A stretch of DNA of 30,586 nt from Nitrospirota bacterium (GCA_030637135.1 DAOVVO010000003.1:1-30586); one strand, 5' to 3'. Positions 7,581 to 16,735 are shown, counted from the first letter of the stretch. Notes: generated by a model from the letters alone, not told the origin. Program-made: numbers and translations.

Positions 7581-8627
7581 TTGGGATGGATGAATAATTC
7601 GGGAACATATTTTTTTGAGCGTGCAGAAAAAAACAGGGCTTTTGCAGAATATCAAAGGGCGATTGATTTATACCTGAAGGCGCTTAACATTTTCAAGCGC
7701 AAGGGCGATGTAACGAATGTTTTGTATTGCTTTCTTGCAGTAGCTGATGCGTTCAGGGCACAGGGCGATTTTATAAAAGCACGGAACTATTATGAAGAGG
7801 GACGCACTGTCGCAGATGCTTTAGGTGAGAGGGCTTCAGAAGCTGATGCATTAGCAGGTATTGGCTTATGCTTACGGGCACAAGGCCGGTGGAGAGAAGC
7901 ACTCCGGCAGATTAATAAGGCGCGCAGGATTTATAAGTCTTTAAGTGACAGTAATGGCGAGGCGTTTTCTCTCTGGGCAAAGGCAGGGGCTTACAGGGTA
8001 AGGGGGGACATAAAGAAAGCACTTCAGAACTTTCAGTGTGCACTGGAAAAATTTAAATCTCTCAAGAATAAGACAGGCGTCAGCTATTCGTATAGTGGGC
8101 TTGGAGGATGCTCAAGGGTTGGCGGAAGATTGGGAGAATCAGAAAAGTACTATAAAAAGGCAAACAAAAATTTCCAGGATTTACATGACCGTTTTGGAAT
8201 TGCTTACTCATATTGTGGGCTTGGAAATGCAAGGAGAATGTATGGTGACTATAAAAAAGCATTATTTTTCTTCGGCAGGGCAGAAGCACTGTATAAAAAA
8301 ATTGGGGACAAGGTTAGTTATGCTTATACACTCTGGGGAATTGCTACCACATATAAAATGCTCGGAGATCTCATACAGGCGAGAAAAAAATATGATGAGG
8401 CAGAAATTCTTTTTAAGAAGACAAGAGACCCCCGTGGAAAAATATACTGTATGCTCGGCAAAGGGGAACTCAATTACTTGCATGAGAATAAGAACAGTGC
8501 CAAGAAATGTTTTTTAAAGTCCAAAGAACTCGCGGGTCTTTACGGGTTTAAGATTGAAAGAGGATATGCAGAAAGGCTTCTCAAAGGCTTTAAGCATCCG
8601 GAAAATTTTCCTGTCAACCTTCCTTAA
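7581..8627 (+). CDS. Tetratricopeptide-repeat protein
   Basis: A 348-aa protein built almost wholly of about seven TPR-like helical hairpins with a repeat spacing near 40 residues. Recurrent pieces are AY.YCGLGNARRMYGDYKKAL, YSGLGGCSRVGGRLGESEKYY and WGIATTYKMLGDLIQARKKY. The 40-residue spacing and internal A/G-L-G pattern resemble LGN/NB-ARC-type TPRs used as protein-binding scaffolds. No signal peptide or membrane helix is seen, so it is probably cytosolic. The TTG at 7581 has AGGA 6 nt upstream and is my preferred start; an ATG at 7590 would remove three residues. It appears to be a single-gene unit between two repeat-bearing spacers. The partner is unknown. Confidence 0.82.
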   Translation: MGWMNNSGTYFFERAEKNRAFAEYQRAIDLYLKALNIFKRKGDVTNVLYCFLAVADAFRAQGDFIKARNYYEEGRTVADALGERASEADALAGIGLCLRAQGRWREALRQINKARRIYKSLSDSNGEAFSLWAKAGAYRVRGDIKKALQNFQCALEKFKSLKNKTGVSYSYSGLGGCSRVGGRLGESEKYYKKANKNFQDLHDRFGIAYSYCGLGNARRMYGDYKKALFFFGRAEALYKKIGDKVSYAYTLWGIATTYKMLGDLIQARKKYDEAEILFKKTRDPRGKIYCMLGKGELNYLHENKNSAKKCFLKSKELAGLYGFKIERGYAERLLKGFKHPENFPVNLP

Positions 8628-9008
8628 TTAAAATATGCAATTCTCAGTACAAAATCTGAAAAACTCTCTAAGAAAGAATCATCCTTGAACCATTGAGTTT
8701 TTCTTAACATGTACCCCGTTAGAGAAAGTTCATCCCTTTGGAAATTTATATCTAACGGGATGGTGTAGTGATTACCTTTTAGAGCCGACGGTGGTTCACC
8801 CCGTAAGAGACCAAAGGTCTTGCGGGGTAGAAAGCTACTGTCGGCGCATACCGTTAGAGATTGTAAAATTTCCAATGGGGTTTCCGGGGTAAATATATGA
8901 TGTTTCTTTTTCTTTAAAATTTGTTTAGAATTGAGAGAGTTAAGAACTGGTAACATATGTATTTAATTTTGAGATATAATAGGCTATTTATTTTAAGGAA
9001 AGAAAGCC
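8628..9008. other. Intergenic region TPR-RDD, filled with nested inverted repeats
   Basis: A 381-bp spacer. A 110-codon minus-strand frame at 8624-8956 crosses it, but the frame runs straight through the repeats, overlaps the 3' end of the TPR gene and resembles no family, so I read it as chance. A TATAAT at 8975-8980 may be the -10 box for the RDD gene; I find no good -35 box. Confidence 0.6.
8714..8885. repeat. Interspersed hairpin-repeat cluster (CCCCGTTAGA family)
   Basis: The outer hairpin has arms CCCGTTAGA (8715-8723) and TCTAACGGG (8751-8759). A nested structure follows. Its outer arms are GCCGAC (8784-8789) and GTCGGC (8840-8845), and they enclose an imperfect hairpin CCCCGTAAGA (8799-8808) / TCTTGCGGGG (8818-8827). 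A degenerate half-copy ACCGTTAGAGA lies near 8850. The first segment matches the element at 24180-24226 closely, including the internal AGAAAGTTCATCCC. Confidence 0.7.
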
Positions 9009-9452
9009 ATGATGAATGAATCTGAAAAACAGTCTGAAAAGCAAGAATTTACAAAGACCAGAATTTTAAACAGGGTCATAGCTAAAAGTATAGATTTTAT
9101 AATCATAGCTGCCCTCCTGGAAGCAATACCCAAAATAGGTTACTTTGCCGGGTTAGCCTATCTCCTGATAGGCGATGGCCTATTTGAAGGGAAAAGCATA
9201 GGCAAGCGGCTTTTGGGACTCAAAGTTGTATTTTATGAAACCGGTGAAGCATGCACATTTAAGGCGTCAATAATAAGAAATTTTATTTTTGCTATAGGAT
9301 ATCTTTTAATGATGATACCATTAATTGGTTTTATCTTTCCCGTGATTGTCCTTTTCTTCGAGGGCATGCTTATTATAGGTAGTGACAAGGGTTTGAGGTT
9401 CGGGGATGAACTTGTAAAAACACAGGTGGTAGAGGATACCAAACAATTTTAG
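9009..9452 (+). CDS. RDD-family integral membrane protein
   Basis: A 147-aa protein with three or four hydrophobic segments. The N-terminal NRVIAKSIDFIIIA carries the family's Arg and first Asp, and the EGKSIGKRLLGLKV loop before the third segment is characteristic. RDD proteins are small membrane proteins of largely unknown role; some have been linked to ion homeostasis. Two ATGs occur in tandem (9009 and 9012); AAGGAAAG upstream suits either. It is followed 76 bp later by mreB but with its own spacing, so co-transcription is uncertain. Confidence 0.85.
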   Translation: MMNESEKQSEKQEFTKTRILNRVIAKSIDFIIIAALLEAIPKIGYFAGLAYLLIGDGLFEGKSIGKRLLGLKVVFYETGEACTFKASIIRNFIFAIGYLLMMIPLIGFIFPVIVLFFEGMLIIGSDKGLRFGDELVKTQVVEDTKQF

Positions 9453-9528
9453 TGACCTCTATGAGAGTTACGGGCCAATCATTTCTGGAATATACGTTGT
9501 TTTTGCATTTACATAAAAGGAGGGATTG

Positions 9529-10554
9529 ATGTTTCAGAAGATTCTCGGATGGTTTTCAAATGACCTTGCTGTAGACCTGGGAACAGCAAACACACTTGTG
9601 TTTTTGAGAGAAAAAGGAATTGTATGTAATGAACCATCTGTCGTAGCTATTTTGAGGGATTCGGGCAAGGTTATAGCGGTTGGTGCAGAAGCGCAGAGAA
9701 TGCTTGGTAAAACTCCTGCAAATATACTAACGATAAGACCGTTAAAAGACGGTGTCATTGCAGATTTTGATAAGACAGGCGAGATGTTAAAGTATTTTAT
9801 AAGAAGAGTTCACAATAGAAAGAGCTTTATTTCTCCAAGAATTGTCATTGGCGTACCTTCCGGGATAACCCAGGTAGAGCAAAGGGCTGTAAAAGATGCA
9901 GCACAGGCATCTGGTGCAAGAGAAATATATCTTATAGAGGAACCGATGGCAGCTGCACTCGGAGTGGGTTTACCGATCGGAGAACCTTCCGGGAATATGG
10001 TAGTAGATATTGGAGGTGGAACTACTGATGTCGCGGTTATTTCTCTTCACGGGGTTGTTTACAGCAAGGCTGTCAGAGTTGGCGGAGATAAAATGGACGA
10101 AGCAATTGTGAATTATATTAAGAGTAAGACCAAAATTCTCATAGGTGACAGAACTGCAGAAAACATTAAAAGGGAAATAGGTTCTGCTTTTCAAATAGGG
10201 GACGGGGATAAGGCAATGGAGGTGAAAGGAAGAGACCTTGTTTCCGGTATTCCAAAGACGGTTACAATTTACGAAGACGAAATTAGAGAGGCAATAAACG
10301 AGCCTGTCACAGTAATCGTAAATTCCATAAAAATTGCTCTTGAAAACACTCCTCCTGAACTGGCATCCGATATTGTTGACAGAGGGATTGTTCTTGCAGG
10401 CGGAGGAGCACTTTTGAGGGGATTAGATCTCCTTTTAAAGGATGAGACACACCTGCCTGTAGTTCTTGCTGATGACCCACTCTGTGCAGTTGTAAATGGC
10501 GTTGGGAAAGTGCTTGATGATTTAGATATGCTTAGAAGGGTGGCAATCTATTGA
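9529..10554 (+). CDS. mreB: Rod shape-determining protein MreB
   Basis: Bacterial actin homologue that polymerises under the inner membrane and positions the elongasome. Actin-fold nucleotide motifs are clear: phosphate loop 1 DLGTANTLVF near the N-terminus, phosphate loop 2 VVDIGGGTTDVAVIS, and the adenosine loop GIVLAGGGALLRGLD near the C-terminus. The N-terminal MFQKILGWFSND is a typical short amphipathic membrane-targeting helix. The length of 341 aa is standard. I chose ATG 9529 rather than the in-frame TTG at 9526, because AAGGAGG at 9517-9523 is optimally spaced for it. It heads the mreBCD-mrdA-rodA cluster, separated from mreC by a repeat-bearing 232-bp gap. Confidence 0.98.
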   Translation: MFQKILGWFSNDLAVDLGTANTLVFLREKGIVCNEPSVVAILRDSGKVIAVGAEAQRMLGKTPANILTIRPLKDGVIADFDKTGEMLKYFIRRVHNRKSFISPRIVIGVPSGITQVEQRAVKDAAQASGAREIYLIEEPMAAALGVGLPIGEPSGNMVVDIGGGTTDVAVISLHGVVYSKAVRVGGDKMDEAIVNYIKSKTKILIGDRTAENIKREIGSAFQIGDGDKAMEVKGRDLVSGIPKTVTIYEDEIREAINEPVTVIVNSIKIALENTPPELASDIVDRGIVLAGGGALLRGLDLLLKDETHLPVVLADDPLCAVVNGVGKVLDDLDMLRRVAIY

Positions 10555-10786
10555 TACGTTCGGCAGCACACAAACCCTATCCTTTAGGGCAGGGAAAATA
10601 CAGGTGCCGCTCAGTATGGCTTTGACTGAGCTCAGCCGAATGTCCAAACCCCGACTGCTTGCCCTGAGCGAAGTCGAAGGGTTAAGTCGGGGACAGTCGA
10701 ATGGGTTGATTCTTATGGAGTAAGCTATCAGGATTACAAGAAATCAGTTAACGTTAAAAGTCCCAACAGCTGATTTAAAGATCTGA
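10555..10786. repeat. Repeat-bearing mreB-mreC spacer with nested inverted repeats
   Basis: The widespread palindromic-type repeat CCCTGAGCGAAGTCGAAGGG lies at 10662-10681. It sits inside an inverted repeat CCCCGACT (10649-10656) / AGTCGGGG (10685-10692). Just upstream is TTGACTGAGCTCAGCCGAA (10622-10640), a related but different sequence of the same GC-rich, CTGAGC-containing type. No gene is visible in this spacer. It interrupts an otherwise standard mreBC junction, so it looks like an insertion into an operon that may alter mreB:mreCD ratios. Confidence 0.65.
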
Positions 10787-11587
10787 ATGTCTATAAGAAA
10801 AAATTTTTTTGTTTTTACCGTTATTATCCTCTCCATCTTTGTAATACTGACCTATCAGGGCATCAAGGGCGGTGTTGATACCACTGCTCTATCATTTCTC
10901 AATCATCCACTGAGAAGTCTTAAACAGGAGCTCTCTGCCGTTGTTAGCAGCATTGAGGATCTTTTCCAGAAATATATATTAATTGCGGGGAAAGAAACCG
11001 AGATCAAGAGACTTACTTCGGAACTTCACAAAAAGAAAGAGGAAAACAATAAATTTGCAGAAGCTCAATACGAAAATGAGAGACTCAGGGAATTGCTTGA
11101 ATTAAAATTTCAAAAAAAAGAATATGTTACAACAGCTGAGGTGTTTGCAAGGGACCCAACCAACTGGTTTCAAATCTTATGGATTAACAAGGGGAAAAAA
11201 GACGGGATATCTAAAAATATGGTTGCGGTTACGCCTCTGGGCATTGTTGGAAGGGTTCACAGGGTGTTCAAGGGTTCTGCTACTATTATTCTCATTACCG
11301 ATGTAAACTCTTCAGTTGCTGCCAGACTTCAGTCATCAAGGATAGAGGGAATAATTGGGGGGAGGGGACATAACAAGTGTTATTTAAAATATGTACCTCG
11401 AGAGGTGGATGTCCTCCTCGGCGATAGAGTAATTACTTCGGGATTTGATGAGATATTTCCAGCGGGACTTGTGATAGGATACGTAACGGATACCGAAAAA
11501 AAACCTGGAGAATTTTTCCAGCTGATAGAAATAACAGTAGCACAAAATCTGAGCTCAGTCGAGGAAGTTTCAATACTTAAAAGGTGA
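10787..11587 (+). CDS. mreC: Rod shape-determining protein MreC
   Basis: Periplasmic scaffold of the elongasome that links MreB/MreD to PBP2. A 266-aa protein. One N-terminal membrane helix (about 5-24) is followed by a coiled coil (about 60-110, rich in K/E with heptad-like LRELLELK). The two-lobed beta domain then shows the family segments NWFQILWINKGKKDGISKNM, GIVGRV, VLLITDVNSSVAA-like ILITDVNSSVAARLQ, and GDRVITSGFDEIFPAGLVIGYV. The stop (11585-11587) overlaps the GTG start of mreD by 4 nt, so the two are translationally coupled. Confidence 0.96.
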   Translation: MSIRKNFFVFTVIILSIFVILTYQGIKGGVDTTALSFLNHPLRSLKQELSAVVSSIEDLFQKYILIAGKETEIKRLTSELHKKKEENNKFAEAQYENERLRELLELKFQKKEYVTTAEVFARDPTNWFQILWINKGKKDGISKNMVAVTPLGIVGRVHRVFKGSATIILITDVNSSVAARLQSSRIEGIIGGRGHNKCYLKYVPREVDVLLGDRVITSGFDEIFPAGLVIGYVTDTEKKPGEFFQLIEITVAQNLSSVEEVSILKR

Positions 11588-12075
11588 TAATTTTCTTTTT
11601 TTATTTTATCATTGCCCTGCTTTCATTGTCTGTTCAAGCAGTGGTGTTTAAAGGAATCAAACCTGATATTATCCTTATTCTTGTCTTTTTTTATTCGCTT
11701 CGGTATGGCCAGATGAAGGGAATAGTCTATGGAGCAGTGGCAGGACTGCTGGTTGATTTTTCAAGTGGCTTTATTCTCGGGCCACATATAATGAGCAAGG
11801 TATTTATAGGCTATCTCATTCCGTCAATCAGGCAGAAGATGTTCCAGTGGAATATTACCATTAATACTGTAATGATTATTCTTTTCTGTGTAGTTGATAT
11901 GTTTCTGGTCTACATATGTCTTGAAACTTTTGCAGATATATCTTTTACAAACTGGGCACTAGAGACCCTGATTATGCAGGTTATTTATACAGCGGTGATG
12001 AGCATGCTTGTTTATCCATTCTTGAAGTCTGAAAAAGATGGTTCCTTGTATTTGGAAGTACGAAGAGGTATATAA
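11584..12075 (+). CDS. mreD: Rod shape-determining protein MreD
   Basis: A 163-aa inner-membrane protein with five predicted helices, the usual size and topology of MreD, which works with MreC in the elongasome. The segment KPDIILILVFFYSLRYGQMKGIVYGAVAGLLVDFSSG contains the family's conserved PD...G..YG...GL..D pattern. The start is GTG at 11584, overlapping the mreC TGA (GTGA). Sequence conservation of MreD is low in general, so the call also leans on its position between mreC and mrdA. An 82-bp gap follows before mrdA. Confidence 0.93.
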   Translation: MIIFFFYFIIALLSLSVQAVVFKGIKPDIILILVFFYSLRYGQMKGIVYGAVAGLLVDFSSGFILGPHIMSKVFIGYLIPSIRQKMFQWNITINTVMIILFCVVDMFLVYICLETFADISFTNWALETLIMQVIYTAVMSMLVYPFLKSEKDGSLYLEVRRGI

Positions 12076-12157
12076 TTGAACATAATGATTCGTTTATCTC
12101 GTAAAAAATTACAGTCAATAAACGACAATTATGAATAGTATCCAATAGATTCAGTAT

Positions 12158-13903
12158 ATGGAAAAAAGGATTTCTATAAGTGTATATATTGTAATTTTTG
12201 TTTTTGTTATTTTTCTTTTAAAGCTTTGGTATCTGCAGGTTATAAAGGGTGGAGAGTATAAAAAAGTTGCTGAACAGAACAGGTTAAGAACCATACAGAT
12301 ACCCGCACCGCGGGGAATAATATATGATAACAAAAATAATGCACTTGTAAAGAATATTCCCTCCTTTGATATTTCGGCAGTGAAGGAAGATTTGCCGAGA
12401 GACCCCGAGACATTATCAGCACTGAGTAATCTTCTCAGACTTGCCCCTGAGGATATAGAAGAGAGGCTTGATAGAAGTCCTGTGAATACGCTTGAGCCTG
12501 TCAAACTCAAGCAGGATGTATCGCTGAAGGAGGCTGCCAGAGTAGAGGCGAGGATGATTGATTTTCCGGGACTGCAGGTAGATGTTGTAGTAAGCAGGGA
12601 ATACATTTATGAGCATATTAACAGCCATGTTATGGGTTATCTGGGTCGACTTACACTTGAACAGGTAAAAGGTTCAGATTATAGAGATGTACCGAAGAAA
12701 GCATTTATAGGCCAGATGGGTGTAGAAAAAATATTTGATAAAATTTTGAGAGGTGTTGCAGGCAAAAAGATTGTAGAGGTTGATGCCATAGGGAGGAAGA
12801 CCAGAGTTGTTAGTCTACAGCAACCAGTGAAGGGAAAAGATATAAAACTAACGATTGATATAAAGCTTCAATCAGAAGCTGCAAACGCCCTGACGGATAA
12901 AACAGGCGCTATCGTTGCCCTTGATCCACATACAGGTGAAGTCCTGGCTTTGGCGAGTAGCCCTTCTTTTGATCCAAATCTATTTTCACGGGGGATACAT
13001 TATCGTGACTGGGCAAAACTTATCACTGACCCTCAAAAACCGCTTCTCAATCGGTCAATTCAGAGCCAATATCCTCCTGGCTCAATTTTTAAAATTATTA
13101 CAGCTCTTGCAGCTTTAGAAGAAGGCATTATAACTGATAAGACAATAGTTACTTGCACAGGCGCGGTATTCGAGGGAAGATTATTCAGGTGCTGGAAGAA
13201 GGGAGGACACGGAAAAGTTAATTTGCACAGAGCACTCGTTGAATCGTGTGATGTCTATTTTTATGAAGTCGGGAAAAAACTTGGTATCGACAAGATTGCA
13301 AAATATGCATCAGCTTTTAGGCTCGGTATGCCAACTGGCATCGAGCTCAATAGTGAAAAACACGGAATTGTCCCCTCAACTTCATGGAAACGTCAAACAA
13401 AAAATCAACGGTGGTTTCCCGGAGAAACATTGAATACCGCTATCGGTCAGGGGTACCTCTCTGTTACACCACTCCAGGCAGTCCAGCTGATGGCTTCTGT
13501 GGTAAACGGGGGGACTATTTATAGACCACATATATTAAAAAATTCAGATTACAGTGATTATGGGAAGAATAGAATAAGAATAAAACGCAAACATTTAGAG
13601 TTGATAAAGAAAGCACTTTTAGGAGTTGTTTCAGAAAAGAAAGGCACAGGTTTGATGGCACACTCTGATATTGTACGTATCGGTGGGAAAACAGGAACTG
13701 TTCAGGTAGTCGGGGGTGGAAAAGTTACAGAAGATTCTGTGGAAAAATACAGGGATCACGCATGGTTTATAGCTTTTGCACCTGAAGAAAAACCTGAAAT
13801 AGTAGTAGCTGTTTTTGTTGAACACGGCGGTCATGGAAGCACGGTTGCTGCACCAATTGCAAAAAGAGTGATTGAAACATTTTATAAAGGCCGTCACAGC
13901 TGA
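12158..13903 (+). CDS. mrdA: Penicillin-binding protein 2 (peptidoglycan D,D-transpeptidase)
   Basis: Class B PBP that crosslinks lateral-wall peptidoglycan with RodA. A 581-aa protein. An N-terminal membrane anchor (about 6-28) is followed by a dimerisation/pedestal domain starting at the conserved RLRTIQIPAPRGIIYDN. The transpeptidase domain has the active Ser309 in SIFK (309-312), the second motif SCD (363-365; typical SCDVYFYEVG of PBP2) and KTG at 511-513. The ATG at 12158 gives the expected short cytoplasmic tail. It is followed, across a 102-bp gap holding a hairpin repeat, by rodA. All catalytic motifs are intact. Confidence 0.97.
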   Translation: MEKRISISVYIVIFVFVIFLLKLWYLQVIKGGEYKKVAEQNRLRTIQIPAPRGIIYDNKNNALVKNIPSFDISAVKEDLPRDPETLSALSNLLRLAPEDIEERLDRSPVNTLEPVKLKQDVSLKEAARVEARMIDFPGLQVDVVVSREYIYEHINSHVMGYLGRLTLEQVKGSDYRDVPKKAFIGQMGVEKIFDKILRGVAGKKIVEVDAIGRKTRVVSLQQPVKGKDIKLTIDIKLQSEAANALTDKTGAIVALDPHTGEVLALASSPSFDPNLFSRGIHYRDWAKLITDPQKPLLNRSIQSQYPPGSIFKIITALAALEEGIITDKTIVTCTGAVFEGRLFRCWKKGGHGKVNLHRALVESCDVYFYEVGKKLGIDKIAKYASAFRLGMPTGIELNSEKHGIVPSTSWKRQTKNQRWFPGETLNTAIGQGYLSVTPLQAVQLMASVVNGGTIYRPHILKNSDYSDYGKNRIRIKRKHLELIKKALLGVVSEKKGTGLMAHSDIVRIGGKTGTVQVVGGGKVTEDSVEKYRDHAWFIAFAPEEKPEIVVAVFVEHGGHGSTVAAPIAKRVIETFYKGRHS

Positions 13904-13948
13904 TGTGTGAGAGGTAGTTGAGAAAAACCATTAAAGCATTATGGTTTA

Positions 13949-13976
13949 CCCCGTTAGAAATTTATCTCTAACAGGA
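13949..13976. repeat. Short hairpin repeat between mrdA and rodA
   Basis: CCCGTTAGA at 13950-13958 and TCTAACAGG at 13967-13975 are inverted with one mismatch, enclosing an 8-nt loop. This is the minimal version of the CCCCGTTAGA family found elsewhere in the window, sitting inside the elongasome operon. Confidence 0.65.
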
Positions 13977-14005
13977 AAATCGGGGGTTTACTATAGCGAT
14001 TTTAT

Positions 14006-15127
14006 ATGATAGACAGAAGGCTGTTAAAAAATTTTGACTGGGGGTTGTTGGCTGTTGTCCTTGCCTTATCCCTTTTGGGAATAATGATTATTTACAGCGC
14101 TACAAGACCCATACTTGGTGCTGAACATCAACCCTTTTACCTGAAGCAGTTTTACTGGATAGGCGTGAGTCTGGTCTGTTTTTTTATCGCTGTAACTGTC
14201 AATTATATGTGGTTCATCAGGTTTGCTTATCTCTTCTTTATATTTAGTTTCTTTCTTCTCATTGCTGTTCTCCTTATAGGTAAAGAGGGTATGGGATCAC
14301 AGCGGTGGATATCTCTGGGTTTTCTGACATTTCAACCATCAGAGCTTTTCAAAGTATTTTTCATTATGTCACTTTCTTGTTATCTCTCAAATAGAGAGCA
14401 GGAGATAAGCCTTGGATTAAGAGACCTGTTAAAAATATTTCTTGTTTTTTTCATAATCCCTGTAGTTTTGATTCTGAGGCAACCTGATTTAGGAACAGTT
14501 ATGATGTTGCTGTTTATCTGTGCCTCAATAGTATTAACAGCAGGAGTAAAGAGAAAGGTCATTGTGGTGGCAGTTATTATCGGGCTTATATCCCTCCCTT
14601 TTGTAGGTAACATAGTCTGGGGGGGTCTCAAGGAATATCAAAAGCAGAGAATAATAGCTTTTATAAATCCCTATGTTGATTCACAAGGATACGGCTATCA
14701 TATTAATCAATCAAAAGTTACCATAGGTTCGGGCGGTTTCTGGGGAAAGGGGTATCTCAAGGGAACACAGGGACCGTTGAGATTCTTACCAGAAAGACAT
14801 ACGGATTTTATATTTTCGGTATTTGCCGAGGAGTGGGGGTTTGCAGGTAATATGATTTTATTTTTTATATATCTCTTTATTATCCTGAGGGGATTTGATA
14901 CTGCAAAACGGGCACGGGATCCACCAGGAAAATTTCTTGCACTCGGTCTCACATATATGTTCTTTTTTTATTTTTTTATTAATGTAGGTATGACCCTTGG
15001 AATTGTGCCTGTTGTAGGGGTCCCCCTGCCATTTATGAGCTATGGTGGTACAGCACTTCTCACAAATTTCTTCGCACTGGGTCTTTTAATAAATGTGAGG
15101 ATGCGCAGGTTTTCTCTCTTTTATTAG
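14006..15127 (+). CDS. rodA: Peptidoglycan glycosyltransferase RodA (SEDS family)
   Basis: SEDS polymerase that builds glycan strands from lipid II with PBP2. A 373-aa polytopic protein with about ten helices. Family markers are present: GIMIIYSAT in helix 1, RQPDLGTVMM (its Asp is the expected catalytic residue), GYHINQSKVTIGSGGFWGKG in the large periplasmic loop, FLPERHTDFIFSVFAEEWGF, and VPLPFMSYGG near the C-terminus. The context after mrdA favours RodA over FtsW. It is the last gene of the cluster; a promoter-like sequence follows it before the Mla genes. Confidence 0.97.
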   Translation: MIDRRLLKNFDWGLLAVVLALSLLGIMIIYSATRPILGAEHQPFYLKQFYWIGVSLVCFFIAVTVNYMWFIRFAYLFFIFSFFLLIAVLLIGKEGMGSQRWISLGFLTFQPSELFKVFFIMSLSCYLSNREQEISLGLRDLLKIFLVFFIIPVVLILRQPDLGTVMMLLFICASIVLTAGVKRKVIVVAVIIGLISLPFVGNIVWGGLKEYQKQRIIAFINPYVDSQGYGYHINQSKVTIGSGGFWGKGYLKGTQGPLRFLPERHTDFIFSVFAEEWGFAGNMILFFIYLFIILRGFDTAKRARDPPGKFLALGLTYMFFFYFFINVGMTLGIVPVVGVPLPFMSYGGTALLTNFFALGLLINVRMRRFSLFY

Positions 15128-15157
15128 TTAAAGATCCGCATCTCGCGTTCTCTGTAA

Positions 15158-15186
15158 TTACAAAATCTGTAACAATATCGTATAAT
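15158..15186 (+). promoter_or_regulatory. Candidate sigma-70 promoter for the Mla operon
   Basis: TTACAA (15158-15163), a 17-bp spacer and a perfect TATAAT (15181-15186) lie 23 bp before the mlaE start. The -35 box matches only three of six positions. By-eye prediction. Confidence 0.45.
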
Positions 15187-15209
15187 TACTATGACTTTAG
15201 AGGTCATTA

Positions 15210-15986
15210 ATGTTTATTAAAGCGATTGAATACATTGGAAAAAAGGTGAAAGGCCCTATTGAAGAAATAGGGCTTCTTCTCGTGCTCTTTTATTCTACGT
15301 TGAAATTGCTCATAACACCTCCTTTAGAAATGAAAAATATTCTTAAACAAATGCTCGATATTGGCGTTAATTCACTGCCGGTTGTACTGATAACTGCAAT
15401 ATTTACCGGTATGGTTCTTGCACTCCAGAGTTACACAGGATTTAAACGTTTTGGCGCAGAAGGTCTTGTAGGCTCTGTTGTAGCACTTTCCATGACAAGA
15501 GAACTCGGGCCTGTGCTTACAGCCCTTATAGTTACGGGGCGTGCGGGCGCTGCGATGGCAGCTGAGCTTGGTACGATGAGGGTTACAGAACAAATAGACG
15601 CCCTGGAGACACTTGCTACGAACCCGATAAAATATCTTGTTGTGCCGAGATTTTTCTCGGGATTAATTATGCTCCCTTGTCTTACGGTTATCGCTGATAT
15701 AGTTGGAATAATAGGGGGCTATTTTGTTACGGTGATTATGCTTAATGCAAATGTAACAACATATATGAGAATGACATGGGACTATCTGGAAATGCAGGAT
15801 ATCTATAACGGTCTCATCAAGGCATGTTTCTTTGGTGCGGCCCTCTCTCTCATAGGCTGTTATAAAGGTTTTTATGCTACAGGAGGGGCTGAAGGTGTGG
15901 GGAAGGCAACAACAGGCGCCGTTGTCATTTCATTTATGGTGATTCTGATCTCAGATTATTTTCTCTCTGCGTGGTTGTTTGAATGA
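15210..15986 (+). CDS. mlaE: MlaE-family ABC transporter permease (MCE-associated lipid transport)
   Basis: A 258-aa inner-membrane permease of the MlaE/DUF140 family, which moves phospholipid between the inner membrane and an MCE channel. About five to six membrane segments are visible. The hallmark stretch VVALSMTRELGPVLTALIVTGRAGAAMAAELGTMRVTEQIDALETL holds the conserved REL.P, GR.G...AAELG and EQIDAL elements. Its stop overlaps the ATG of the ATPase gene (ATGA), a typical mlaE-mlaF coupling. The direction of lipid transport cannot be read from sequence. Confidence 0.95.
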   Translation: MFIKAIEYIGKKVKGPIEEIGLLLVLFYSTLKLLITPPLEMKNILKQMLDIGVNSLPVVLITAIFTGMVLALQSYTGFKRFGAEGLVGSVVALSMTRELGPVLTALIVTGRAGAAMAAELGTMRVTEQIDALETLATNPIKYLVVPRFFSGLIMLPCLTVIADIVGIIGGYFVTVIMLNANVTTYMRMTWDYLEMQDIYNGLIKACFFGAALSLIGCYKGFYATGGAEGVGKATTGAVVISFMVILISDYFLSAWLFE

Positions 15987-16732
15987 TTGAACTGATAGAT
16001 ATTCATAAATCCTTTGGAACAAATTATGTTTTAAGGGGAGTGAACCTGAAGATTAACAAGGGCGAGAGTATTGTTGTAATAGGAGGCAGCGGGTCGGGGA
16101 AGAGTGTACTTTTGAAACATATAATAGGTCTTTTAAAGCCTGATAAAGGGACGGTAATGATAGAGAGCTTTGACCTCTTAAAACTTCGGGGAAATGAATT
16201 AAAAGATATAAGGAAGAAATTTGGCATGCTATTTCAGGCAGCAGCACTTTTTGATTCTATGAATGTATGGGAGAATGTTGGTTTTGGATTAAGACAACAT
16301 ACCCATTTGTCGGATATAGAAATAAAAGAAATGGCGATCCAGAAACTGAGAATGGTAGGACTTATTGATGTAGAGGATTTAATGCCATCGGAACTTTCGG
16401 GTGGTATGCGTAAAAGGGTTGGACTCGCACGGGCAATCGCCATGAAACCTGAGATTTTGCTCTATGATGAACCGACAACGGGTCTTGATCCTATAATGGC
16501 CGATGCAATTAATAATCTTATCGTAGAAATGAGAGAAAAACTGCACGTTACCTCTATTGCCATTACCCATGATATGAAGAGTGCATACAAAATTGCAGAT
16601 AGAATTGCGATGCTTTATAATGGTGTGATTGTTGGAAGCGGGTCTCCTGATGAAATTAAAAACACTTCAGACCCCGTGATAAAACAGTTTATCAAAGGCA
16701 GTGCTTTAGGTCCGATAAAGTTAATAGGGTAA
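15983..16732 (+). CDS. mlaF: MlaF-family ABC transporter ATPase
   Basis: A 249-aa cytoplasmic ATPase that powers the MlaE permease. Walker A GGSGSGKS at 34-41, Q-loop LFQAAALFDSM (FQ..ALF typical of the MlaF branch), signature LSGGMRKRVGLARA, Walker B ILLYDEPTTGLDP and H-loop ITHDM are all intact. Start and stop are tight: it overlaps mlaE by 4 nt and lies 3 bp before the MCE gene, so the three make one transcription unit. No MlaB (STAS) or MlaC gene is adjacent. Confidence 0.96.
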   Translation: MIELIDIHKSFGTNYVLRGVNLKINKGESIVVIGGSGSGKSVLLKHIIGLLKPDKGTVMIESFDLLKLRGNELKDIRKKFGMLFQAAALFDSMNVWENVGFGLRQHTHLSDIEIKEMAIQKLRMVGLIDVEDLMPSELSGGMRKRVGLARAIAMKPEILLYDEPTTGLDPIMADAINNLIVEMREKLHVTSIAITHDMKSAYKIADRIAMLYNGVIVGSGSPDEIKNTSDPVIKQFIKGSALGPIKLIG

Positions 16733-16735
16733 ACT

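Noticed and set aside
8624..8956. 110-codon minus-strand ORF between the TPR and RDD genes
   Set aside because: It passes straight through the nested inverted repeats, overlaps the 3' end of the TPR gene on the other strand, has no Shine-Dalgarno and no family likeness.
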